Origin: Nitrospira sp.
Lineage (GTDB): Bacteria > Nitrospirota > Nitrospiria > Nitrospirales > Nitrospiraceae
Length of the DNA stretch: 64,000 bases
Reading direction: 5' to 3'
Assembly: GCA_029194665.1 (NCBI GenBank)
Contig: JARFXO010000001.1
Coordinates: 434,001 to 498,000, forward strand
Below the pieces are notes generated by a model. It was given only the letters and a program-made list of their open reading frames with translations, was not told where the DNA came from and ran no database searches. Shown one piece after another: positions 16,138-23,596 of the stretch; position 1 is the first letter of the stretch; each line of letters opens with the position of its first letter. The position numbers and the translations under genes are program-made.

Positions 16138-17964
16138 ATGACTGTTGACTTACAGTCCAAGCTCGCTCACCTGCCCGGCAGCCCCGGCGTCTACCTCTTC
16201 AAGAACGAGCAAGGAGATATCATCTACATCGGAAAAGCCGCGGTGCTCGCAGACCGGGTCCGATCCTATTTCCAGAAGGGGGCGGACCACAACCCCAAGA
16301 CCAGTCTTCTCGTCAGCCACATCGCCGACGTAGAAACGATGGTGACTCGCTCCGAGCTCGAAGCCTTGATTCTTGAGAGCAACCTGGTCAAGCGGCACAG
16401 ACCTCGCTTCAACATCGTGTTGCGGGACGACAAGCAGTATCCCTATGTGCGGCTGCCGGTCAAAGACGATTTTCCTCGCCTCTCGATCGTGCGCCGCGTG
16501 CAAAAAGATGGGGCGTTGTACTACGGGCCCTATACCCCGGCGAACGCGCTTCGGGAGACGTTGAAAGTCATCAAACATGTCTTTCCTCTCGCCACGTGCA
16601 CGATCGATATCGACGGGACCGCCGCCCGCGCCTGCATCGAATTTGAGATTAAGCGATGCATGGCACCCTGCACCGGCAATCAGTCGAAGGAGGAGTACCA
16701 TCAGATCGTCAAACAGGTCCGTCAATTCCTGGAGGGCCGGGATCGCGAGTTGCTGGACGATCTCCGTGCCCGCATGGAAGCGGCGGCGGAGCGGGAAGAG
16801 TTCGAAGAGGCAGCTCGACTGCGGGACCGCCTCTTCAAGATCGAACGGATGCTGGAAAGGCAGCGGATCACGCAGACCTCGGCTACCGATCAGGACGTGA
16901 TCGGCTTGGCCAGACAGGGTTCGGCGGTGGACCTCCAGATCCTGTTCGTACGCGGCGGCTTGCTGATCGGACGGAAAGATTTCTTCTGGCCTCAGGCGGC
17001 CGAGGTGCCCGATGAGGAGCTGGTCCATTCCGCCATCGAGCAGTTTTATAACAAGGACGGGCAGCCACCGAGAGAGGTTCTGATCCCAACCGACATCGAG
17101 GATGCTGCGCTGATTCAACAATGGCTCTCCGACAAGCGAGGCGAATCTGTTCATGTCCGTTCGCCTGAGCGAGGCGCCAAGCATCAGCTCGTCCTGTTAG
17201 CCGAGGAAAATGCGGCTGCAGCCGTCGCTGATCATCTCCGTGATGAAGAGCTTGACCGGCAGGCCGGTGAAGAACTGAAACGGCTGCTGCGTCTGGAACA
17301 GGCTCCGCGTCGTATTGAAGGGTTCGACATCTCTAATACGATGGGCGACCAATCGGTGGCTTCGATGGTCGTTTGGGAAGACGGACAGATGAAGAAGGCG
17401 GACTATCGGCGGTTCAAAATCCAAACGGTCACGGGGGCCAATGACTTCGCAAGTATGAAAGAGGTGGTGATGCGTCGCTATGGCGAGACCTGTGACGAGC
17501 CGAGTCGAACCGGTGAACAGTTGGCTCAGCCGGATCTGATTCTCATTGACGGCGGATTAGGCCAATTGGCTGCCGCTCTGGAGGGGCTCAAAGAAGCCGG
17601 ACGACAAGGGCTACCCATGATTGGATTGGCCAAGGCACGCGGCGACAAGGAGGAGCGGGTCTTCCTGGCGGGGAGAAAAAACCCGATCGCGCTCAGGCCG
17701 CAATCTCCTTCCACCCATTTGCTCCAACGCATTCGTGACGAAGCCCATCGCTTCGCGATCACATTCCATCGCAAGCTGCGCGGCAAATCACTGGTCGGCT
17801 CCAAATTGGATCAGGTCATCGGAATCGGTGAGATTCGTCGCAATCAGCTGTTAGAGAAATTCGGCAGTCTCGACAACCTGGCTTCGGCCAGCGACGAAGC
17901 TCTCCGGGAAGCCGGACTCACTGCAACGACCGTCTCAAATCTCCGTCGAGCGCTGGATACATAG
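16138..17964 (+). CDS. uvrC: excinuclease ABC subunit C
   Basis: The 608-residue product has all UvrC parts. The N-terminal GIY-YIG nuclease comprises LPGSPGVYLFKNEQGDIIYI, GKAAVLADRVRSYF and the later Glu in SELEALILE. A Cys cluster occurs around CIEFEIKRCMAPC. A UVR motif follows (EEFEEAARLRDRLFKIERML). The RNase-H-like C-nuclease has EGFDISNTMGDQSVASMVVW and LILIDGGLGQL. The C-terminal (HhH)2 starts at IGEIRRNQLLEKFGSLDNLA. It makes the dual incisions in nucleotide excision repair with UvrAB. uvrA lies 42 kb away in this window. The start is the ATG at 16138, about 75 nt after dapF. Confidence 0.95.
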   Translation: MTVDLQSKLAHLPGSPGVYLFKNEQGDIIYIGKAAVLADRVRSYFQKGADHNPKTSLLVSHIADVETMVTRSELEALILESNLVKRHRPRFNIVLRDDKQYPYVRLPVKDDFPRLSIVRRVQKDGALYYGPYTPANALRETLKVIKHVFPLATCTIDIDGTAARACIEFEIKRCMAPCTGNQSKEEYHQIVKQVRQFLEGRDRELLDDLRARMEAAAEREEFEEAARLRDRLFKIERMLERQRITQTSATDQDVIGLARQGSAVDLQILFVRGGLLIGRKDFFWPQAAEVPDEELVHSAIEQFYNKDGQPPREVLIPTDIEDAALIQQWLSDKRGESVHVRSPERGAKHQLVLLAEENAAAAVADHLRDEELDRQAGEELKRLLRLEQAPRRIEGFDISNTMGDQSVASMVVWEDGQMKKADYRRFKIQTVTGANDFASMKEVVMRRYGETCDEPSRTGEQLAQPDLILIDGGLGQLAAALEGLKEAGRQGLPMIGLAKARGDKEERVFLAGRKNPIALRPQSPSTHLLQRIRDEAHRFAITFHRKLRGKSLVGSKLDQVIGIGEIRRNQLLEKFGSLDNLASASDEALREAGLTATTVSNLRRALDT

Positions 17965-17987
17965 CATCCATCAGCCACGACTCGCCG

Positions 17988-19361
17988 CTAAAATAGAGTG
18001 AGCAAGCTGAACGTTCCTAGGTGTACGGACGCGTGGTACGTTCCATTGACGGTCGGATTCAGATTGTCCACAACGGTGCGTGATTCATAGAACCACTCCT
18101 GATAAGCGAGGTCCAGTCCGATGCCCTTCGGCCAAAGAGGTGACTGTCCGCTGCAGGGAATTATCCCCAGTAATCGCCCTGTGCCCTTGCAAAGAAAACC
18201 TGTACCAAGAGACAGGGTATGAGCCGGCAAGGAAATGGTGGAAGGGCTAAAGGTCCGATCGGGAACGGGATCATCCGTATACGTATAACCGGACCGAACG
18301 GCTATCTCCCAGTGAGGCAGCCAGGCAGGATTCAACCATCGGTACTCGGTTCCAAGTGCGATGACCGGGACATCCTTCCAGTCCTGAGGTTGTGGGACCG
18401 TTCCTCCGTTCGACAGGCTGACATCAAGGTTCTTATTTGAACTCCAGCCCACATACTCGACATCGAGTTCCACCTTCCACTCCCGTTTGCTTGTGCGCAC
18501 CGGCCAAACAGCCACAGCTCCAGTAAAGACTTGCGGCAGCGCTAGATCGGTGGAAGCGTCGGCGATCTTGGCTCCGTTGACCAACAGAGACCCATTCAAG
18601 GGCACGACGGCCTGCGAGCGATAGACGAACCCGAGGGAGACGATTGGTCGACCGTCTCCGTTTCTCACAGGTATATAGAGCAGGCTGGCCTTTACACCGG
18701 CGCCGGTTCCGGTTCCGTTGAATTCGATTGATGCTCCCGGTGGGATCCCGAGAGCTCCAGCGCTGATCCTTGTTTGCTCCGCTTGGCCTTCGCCAAGAAA
18801 GCTCGCAAATGTATAGATATCGACGCCCACCCCGATCGACAGATTTTTGGTCACTCTGTAAGCGACGGTTGGCTTGATATCAATTAACGGCAGCGCAGCC
18901 GAGGTTACAGCCGTGTTGAAAGGACCATCGACCGGGTAGCGCGTATTTAGGCCGAAGGGCGAAGTCAGCCCAATTCCGACGGTCACGGAGGAAAGAATGG
19001 GAAATCTGACCGAGGAGAGGTTGGTGCTGAGATAAAAGTGGCTTGGAGGGGGCCAGTTCACGCTGCCGTTGAAATCGCCGCGACTGTCAACGCCGGTAGG
19101 GCTCTGGTAGTCGACAGAGCCGCCGACCGCAGCGGAGCCGAACACGGTTTGAATGCCTTCTACTTGGGCCAAACCGGCGGGGTTGTAGTTGATAGCTGAT
19201 GCATCATCGGCCTGGGCCGCAAAGGCATTCCCCTGTCCTGCGGCGCGTGCCCCTTGAGGCTGAAAACGAAGCGCCTGAGCCTCGACACCCGTGGGTTCCA
19301 TGAGACAAGACAAGAGGATGACGATGACGATACCTCTGCCGAGATACCATGCATGCGTCAC
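17988..19361 (-). CDS. FadL/OmpP1/TodX-family outer-membrane transporter
   Basis: After a signal peptide (GIVIVILLSCLMEPTGVEAQ) the mature protein begins ALRFQPQGARAAGQGNAFAA, then QADDASAINYNPAGLAQVEG. This is the N-terminal hatch with the NPAG motif of FadL-type 14-strand barrels, which import hydrophobic compounds through a lateral opening. The rest shows alternating amphipathic strands and ends in Leu-Phe after several aromatic strand ends. I prefer the GTG start at 19361 because the signal peptide follows it and GGAGAGGG lies upstream. A TTG at 19433 is the alternative. Confidence 0.85.
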   Translation of the reverse strand: MTHAWYLGRGIVIVILLSCLMEPTGVEAQALRFQPQGARAAGQGNAFAAQADDASAINYNPAGLAQVEGIQTVFGSAAVGGSVDYQSPTGVDSRGDFNGSVNWPPPSHFYLSTNLSSVRFPILSSVTVGIGLTSPFGLNTRYPVDGPFNTAVTSAALPLIDIKPTVAYRVTKNLSIGVGVDIYTFASFLGEGQAEQTRISAGALGIPPGASIEFNGTGTGAGVKASLLYIPVRNGDGRPIVSLGFVYRSQAVVPLNGSLLVNGAKIADASTDLALPQVFTGAVAVWPVRTSKREWKVELDVEYVGWSSNKNLDVSLSNGGTVPQPQDWKDVPVIALGTEYRWLNPAWLPHWEIAVRSGYTYTDDPVPDRTFSPSTISLPAHTLSLGTGFLCKGTGRLLGIIPCSGQSPLWPKGIGLDLAYQEWFYESRTVVDNLNPTVNGTYHASVHLGTFSLLTLF

Positions 19362-19505
19362 GGCATGAACCCTCTCCAAAACGTTCCTCCCGCCTGAGGA
19401 GCGGCTACAATGTCCGGCTGTGATCCTCGTCAACGCATTTCATTCGATGTTAACCGTAATGGTGGAATGGGTCACAGGGATAGAGGCGATTAGCTCTAGA
19501 GTAAA

Positions 19506-19522
19506 ACTGGGACGATCCCAGT
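19506..19522. promoter_or_regulatory. 17-bp inverted repeat upstream of luxR
   Basis: The sequence ACTGGGA-CGA-TCCCAGT is a perfect dyad about 75 nt before the luxR start. It could be an operator, perhaps for LuxR autoregulation, since its CTGG/CCAG half-sites resemble those of the two lux-box-like dyads upstream of luxI and of the 21.9-kb kinase. The core spacing differs, so this is tentative. Confidence 0.35.
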
Positions 19523-19594
19523 AAAATTTGTCGTGATTCTTGACTTGATTGTATAGTATGTTCTACTTGTGCTGTCAGCTCCGGAGGTTCCCCG

Positions 19595-20419
19595 ATGACT
19601 CATACACCAACAAGACTGCCTTTCCCGCACAAGACGTTCGACACGCTCTCCAAGACCGACTGCCGGAACTTCATGGAGATTCTTCATTTCATGATGCAGG
19701 TTGAGACTCCTGATGACGTGCGGGACGTGCTTCTTCGATTCCAGAATTATTTCTCCTTTACAAGGGCGCTTGGGGGACTCGTTCGCCTTGGACCAAATCG
19801 AACCTTTGCGGGCTTCGGTAATGTCGTCAACGCCAGTTATCCTGATGACTGGCTCTACATGTACTGGAAAAACGGGTTTGCGGAGGTCGACCCGGTGTTC
19901 AAGTCAGCCTTGAAATCACCAGGCACGCAACATTGGCAAGAGATCTATCAGAACATGTCCTCCGAAAAGGAGCAGGAGTTTATCGCCACCGCGCGCCGAT
20001 TCGGTCTGCGTGACGGCATCACCACGGGCTCCGTCGATCAGGCCTGTGGAGTCGCCACGTTCTGTTCGTTTGCCAGCGAGCAGTCGCTTGATGCAAAGCG
20101 AGTGATGCCCATTGTCGAATACATCGGATATTACATACATATGGCTCTGCTCAGAACCGCGCCGAAATCGGTGCCGGCAACGAATCGATGCGTCAAAGAG
20201 CTTTCTTCCCGAGAAGTCACGATACTCAATTGGATGAAGAATGGAAAAACCAATTGGGAGATCGGCAAGATTCTCGGAGTCAGTGAACGAACCGTACGAT
20301 TCCACATCGAGGGCATCTTTTCCAAACTCGAGGTGACCTCCCGCTCTCAGGCCGTTGCGACTGCCATAGAACACGGGCTGCCAGCCATTCATGGGTTGCC
20401 AGCCGCCACCCAAGCATGA
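19595..20419 (+). CDS. LuxR-type quorum-sensing transcriptional regulator
   Basis: The start has GGAGG 7 nt upstream. Residues about 25-190 form an autoinducer-binding domain with the family pattern YPDDWLYMYWKNGFAEVDPV and a following QHW, including the Trp, Tyr, Asp and Trp positions that contact acyl-homoserine lactones. Residues about 205-265 form a LuxR HTH: LSSREVTILNWMKNGKTNWE, then IGKILGVSERTVRFHIEGIF. It is convergent with a LuxI-family synthase gene 54 nt away, so the two form a cognate pair. The 274-aa length is slightly above the usual 240-250. Confidence 0.88.
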   Translation: MTHTPTRLPFPHKTFDTLSKTDCRNFMEILHFMMQVETPDDVRDVLLRFQNYFSFTRALGGLVRLGPNRTFAGFGNVVNASYPDDWLYMYWKNGFAEVDPVFKSALKSPGTQHWQEIYQNMSSEKEQEFIATARRFGLRDGITTGSVDQACGVATFCSFASEQSLDAKRVMPIVEYIGYYIHMALLRTAPKSVPATNRCVKELSSREVTILNWMKNGKTNWEIGKILGVSERTVRFHIEGIFSKLEVTSRSQAVATAIEHGLPAIHGLPAATQA

Positions 20420-20424
20420 ATTGG

Positions 20425-20451
20425 AGCAATTGCGGGTCACCCGCAATTGCT
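20425..20451. terminator. perfect 13-bp hairpin between convergent luxR and luxI
   Basis: AGCAATTGCGGGT and ACCCGCAATTGCT flank a single C, making a 27-nt perfect palindrome in the 54-nt gap between the stop codons of luxR and luxI. Its position and symmetry suggest a bidirectional terminator. No long U run follows on either strand. Confidence 0.6.
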
Positions 20452-20473
20452 GTTGCAAATCCGCTTCTAGCGG

Positions 20474-21229
20474 CTAGGCGGCGCGTACCAGAAGCCGATC
20501 TTCTGCCAATTCGGCATATTCCCGTATGTCGCTTTCCTGGCCATTTCTTAGAGACGGTAGGTATGCCGGGCTGGTGACCGGCTTCGTTGCTGTGAGCCAA
20601 TCGAGCATGCTGGGACGATCCGTTGAAGCTTGCAGGCGAAATTCTTCCAGATCGAGTAATCCGCCGATAGAAAGAACCTCGGCCGGTGGTAATGCTACCG
20701 GTTCACCTATGGCCAGGCATGGCCATCCCATGCGCTGGACCACCCGCAAGAGCCTGTGCTCCACCACCATATAGGTGTAGCGGACTTCATGAAGCAGACA
20801 CCATTGATACATGCCCTTAAAGATTGTTTTCATCAGCCTTGCCGAAAGACCACGATCCGCGATCGCTGGATCAACGGCCAGTCGAGTAATTTCCGCCGTA
20901 TCGGTTTCCTTTCGAACCCGGTGACTACCCACGAGACAGGCGCTGAATTCGCTCTCCAGCATGAACGGGACCGGTGCATGGGTCATGCGGACCAATCCCA
21001 GCAATCTGGTTTCATCTGCAAATACCCCGATTGAAGTACTCCACGCATCATACACATCGGCTTCGAGTCGGTTGGCCTGTTCCGGTACCCACTTCAGCCG
21101 TTCAGCGAATACGCGATGTCGTAACCGATAGGCCTGGGTCATCTCTTCCCTTGTTTCGAGTGTCTTGACAAGAAATTCTCCCTCGTAGAATGCGATTCCT
21201 CTTTCCTCTCCGACTGCTGTGGCTTGCAT
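20474..21229 (-). CDS. LuxI-family acyl-homoserine-lactone synthase
   Basis: GGAGG lies 5 nt before the ATG at 21229. The product has the LuxI core: AYRLRHRVFAERLKWVP (conserved Arg and Phe, then Trp), DVYDAWSTSIGVFADETRLL (Asp, Asp), GLVRMTHAP (Arg) and EITRLAVDP (the Glu/Arg pair around residue 110). These residues form the acyl-ACP and SAM sites. The 251-aa length exceeds the usual 200-220 because of a C-terminal tail of about 40 residues that is not part of the fold. It is paired with the convergent luxR, and a lux-box-like dyad lies about 120 nt upstream. Confidence 0.85.
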   Translation of the reverse strand: MQATAVGEERGIAFYEGEFLVKTLETREEMTQAYRLRHRVFAERLKWVPEQANRLEADVYDAWSTSIGVFADETRLLGLVRMTHAPVPFMLESEFSACLVGSHRVRKETDTAEITRLAVDPAIADRGLSARLMKTIFKGMYQWCLLHEVRYTYMVVEHRLLRVVQRMGWPCLAIGEPVALPPAEVLSIGGLLDLEEFRLQASTDRPSMLDWLTATKPVTSPAYLPSLRNGQESDIREYAELAEDRLLVRAA

Positions 21230-21348
21230 GTGGACCTCCTTTGGGGGGTAAGCGCCCGATATAAACCCTATTTATTTGCGGACATAGGGTCGTTCGGGAT
21301 GGTTTGCCTCAATGGGTCCAGATGGTTTCATTTCTGGAGCAATAGGTC

Positions 21349-21368
21349 ACCTGGCGCATTAGCCAGGG
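21349..21368. promoter_or_regulatory. lux-box-like dyad upstream of luxI
   Basis: ACCTG-GCGCATTAGC-CAGGG matches the ACCTG-N10-CAGGT lux-box layout with one mismatch and has inner arms CCTGGC/GCCAGG. It lies about 120 nt before luxI, as expected for autoinduction by the LuxR partner. Confidence 0.55.
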
Positions 21369-21784
21369 GTTTTACTAGTCATTACACCCTACAAGTACTG
21401 GACATTCGGACCTGATCTGGCCGCTTTTTGAGGGCTTACGTGAAGTGCAAACGCTGACGTACTAGAGCGAGGCAGGCTGTTCCAGCTTATTCACCTAGGA
21501 ATTGCCTGGCTGATATGTGGGCGTTTTACTTGTCGCCTTAGCGCAAATATTTTCCATTCGATTTCGAAGGAGTGGGCTCTTTTGAAAAAACACAGAGGAG
21601 GTGAAGGGGGGTAGTGGCGTGACAGATGACAAGACCAGTCTTCGATTGAATTGTTGGACGGCGAACTTCGACCCACAACAGCACTCTCCGTCTAGCTGGG
21701 GGTGGGTTGGACGTATCAAGGAATCCTTCGGCCTGCGCCAGTTGGAGCCAGGTGCCGATGAATCATGAAGTGCCGCCAGCCACC

Positions 21785-21804
21785 CCCTGGCGGATCCGCC
21801 AGGT
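21785..21804. promoter_or_regulatory. lux-box-like palindrome upstream of the kinase/regulator operon
   Basis: CCCTG-GCGGATCCGC-CAGGT matches the lux-box layout with one mismatch. Its inner 18 bp (21786-21803) are a perfect palindrome. It shares CCTGGCG..T..GCCAGG with the site upstream of luxI and lies about 113 nt before the kinase start. Confidence 0.55.
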
Positions 21805-21917
21805 GATTTCCCGTCCGTGATGCACTAAATATCCAAGCGTCATCTGGGTGGTTTGGCTTCGCAAAGCTCAAGCAAGAGGATCGGGAACCAAGAAGATCGG
21901 GAACCAAGGAGGTAAGT

Positions 21918-22724
21918 ATGAGAGAAGGTAGGACACGGCTTCGATTATTGCACGGTAGACGTCGATCGACCTCTGCAGTCTCAGCTACCACGTCGGTCCG
22001 ACCGGCGGAAGCCTCGATCAACCTGCACCAGCTAAAGCCTTGTGCGGGTGAGTTGACGACGGCGATTCAAGCGACTGAAAGCCGCTTGAATACCCTCCTG
22101 GAAGATCGCACCCGTATCGGTCGCGATCTCCATGACTGCGTCCTGCAGTCGTTGTATGCCATCGGCTTGAACATTGGAACGGATCAGCGGGCCCGGAGGA
22201 ACCACCAAACGGCGGACGCAACGGAGGCTGACGACCAGGTAATCCTGCAGCTCAATCAACTGATTCATGAGGTCCGTGGGATGATTCGAGAGTTGGAATC
22301 GGGAAGTGTGCAGGCGTTTGACTTGTCGTCAGAGCTCGTCGCGTTGTGCGCGACCTATGAGCAAACAGGACGGCTACACGTACAGCTGGATCTCCAACGC
22401 GGCGCCATTGATGTTCTCACGAATGAGGAAGAGCGAGAGATTCTGAACATCGTGCGGGAAGCCCTCAGCAACAGCGTCCGCCATGCCCACGCGACAGAGG
22501 TCGTCGTCTCGCTTCGCATGCGAGGGGCCAGAATTCGGGTGAGTATCCTTGACGATGGCATCGGATTTTCGACGGCGGACGGACAGCCACGAGGATATGG
22601 GTTGGCCAATATGGAGGCTCGAGCGAAACGACTCGGTGGGACGTTGAAGGTTCAGTCCAAGGCCGGACAGGGCACACAAGTCATCGCAGAGTTTTCTTTG
22701 GAACCACTTCTAGTGTCCGTATGA
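21918..22724 (+). CDS. NarL-family histidine kinase without a sensor domain
   Basis: The ATG follows AAGGAGG closely. The 268-residue product has no membrane segment and no PAS or GAF domain. It consists of a coiled stretch (about 40-65), a HisKA_3 box with the phospho-accepting His72 (RIGRDLHDCVLQSLYAIGLN) and a HATPase_c domain (REALSNSVRHAHATEVVV; DDGIGFST; GYGLANMEARAKRLGG). It should phosphorylate the response regulator encoded 9 nt downstream. With no input domain, its signal may come from a partner or from its own abundance, and a lux-box-like site upstream offers expression control by quorum sensing. Confidence 0.88.
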   Translation: MREGRTRLRLLHGRRRSTSAVSATTSVRPAEASINLHQLKPCAGELTTAIQATESRLNTLLEDRTRIGRDLHDCVLQSLYAIGLNIGTDQRARRNHQTADATEADDQVILQLNQLIHEVRGMIRELESGSVQAFDLSSELVALCATYEQTGRLHVQLDLQRGAIDVLTNEEEREILNIVREALSNSVRHAHATEVVVSLRMRGARIRVSILDDGIGFSTADGQPRGYGLANMEARAKRLGGTLKVQSKAGQGTQVIAEFSLEPLLVSV

Positions 22725-22733
22725 GGTGTCCAT

Positions 22734-23414
22734 ATGAAACAGTCACAGACCAGCATCGTGCTTATCGACGACCATGAGATGGTCCGTAGAGGGCTACGTG
22801 CGCTGCTCCATCTCGAACCGGATCTGGCGATCGTCGGGGAGGCAGCAAACGTGGCGGCAGGCGTGGCGCTCGTTGAACGTCTGACCCCCCACATGGTGCT
22901 ACTCGACGTGAAGCTTCCTGACGCTTCGGTGACCGAGGCCTGTCGGCGGCTTCTGGCCGTTGTACCCAAACTTCGGATTCTCGTCCTCACCAGTTACGCT
23001 GAAGATTCTACGGTGATGGCAGCAGTCCAGAATGGTGCCCACGGATACGTCCTCAAGGATGTCCGTATGGATGACCTGATTCGTGCCATTCGCACCGTTG
23101 CTGGTGGCCATGGTTATCTCGACCCGCGAGTCACCCAGCAGGCTCTGCATTGGATTCGGACCAGTTCACATCTTGGGGAGGCCTCCAATGGGACTTCCCG
23201 GCTGTCTCCACAAGAACGCTTAATCCTGCCGCTTCTGGCTGAAGGAAAAACAAATAAGGAGATCGCCGTCCAGCTTCGATTGAGCGATAAAACCGTGAAA
23301 AACTATCTGGCCAATATCTTCGATAAGCTTCATGTCAAGCGTCGTACGGAAGCCGTCGCATGGTTCATGAAAGAGGCCCATGTGCCCGGTGCCACACGAG
23401 GTCAAAACTTCTAG
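22734..23414 (+). CDS. NarL/FixJ-type response regulator
   Basis: The receiver domain (residues 6-122) keeps the acidic pair (LIDDHEMV), the phospho-acceptor Asp in MVLLDVKLPD, the Thr/Ser switch (VLTSYAED) and Lys (YVLKD). A LuxR HTH covers about 155-215 (LSPQERLILPLLAEGKTNKE, then [20 protein letters not shown]). It follows the kinase gene by 9 nt and is its likely partner. The output is DNA binding as a phosphorylated dimer; targets are unknown. Confidence 0.9.
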   Translation: MKQSQTSIVLIDDHEMVRRGLRALLHLEPDLAIVGEAANVAAGVALVERLTPHMVLLDVKLPDASVTEACRRLLAVVPKLRILVLTSYAEDSTVMAAVQNGAHGYVLKDVRMDDLIRAIRTVAGGHGYLDPRVTQQALHWIRTSSHLGEASNGTSRLSPQERLILPLLAEGKTNKEIAVQLRLSDKTVKNYLANIFDKLHVKRRTEAVAWFMKEAHVPGATRGQNF

Positions 23415-23596
23415 CGCCTCTGTAACCTGCTCGAGCCCCTGGTGCGTCCGCCTTCGTAAGACCTCCTGACCGCGACGCTCCCTCTGGCATCGGTAGACCC
23501 GCTGGTTCTATACTACCCGCGCAAGATAGACTCACCTGTGACGGGAAGCGGACTAGCCATATAGCTTCCCCATGTGTAACACCTAGGCCCTTCTCT

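Larger units (their letters stand above)
21230..21917. promoter_or_regulatory. 688-bp divergent regulatory region between luxI and the histidine-kinase operon
   Basis: No gene is supported here. The region holds two lux-box-like dyads (21349-21368 and 21785-21804), one near each flanking gene. An AAGGAGG ribosome binding site for the kinase gene lies at its right end. Promoter hexamers could not be assigned with confidence. Confidence 0.5.

Noticed and set aside
16150-17184. 344-codon ORF on the minus strand
   Set aside because: It is the antisense shadow of uvrC; no motif or RBS.
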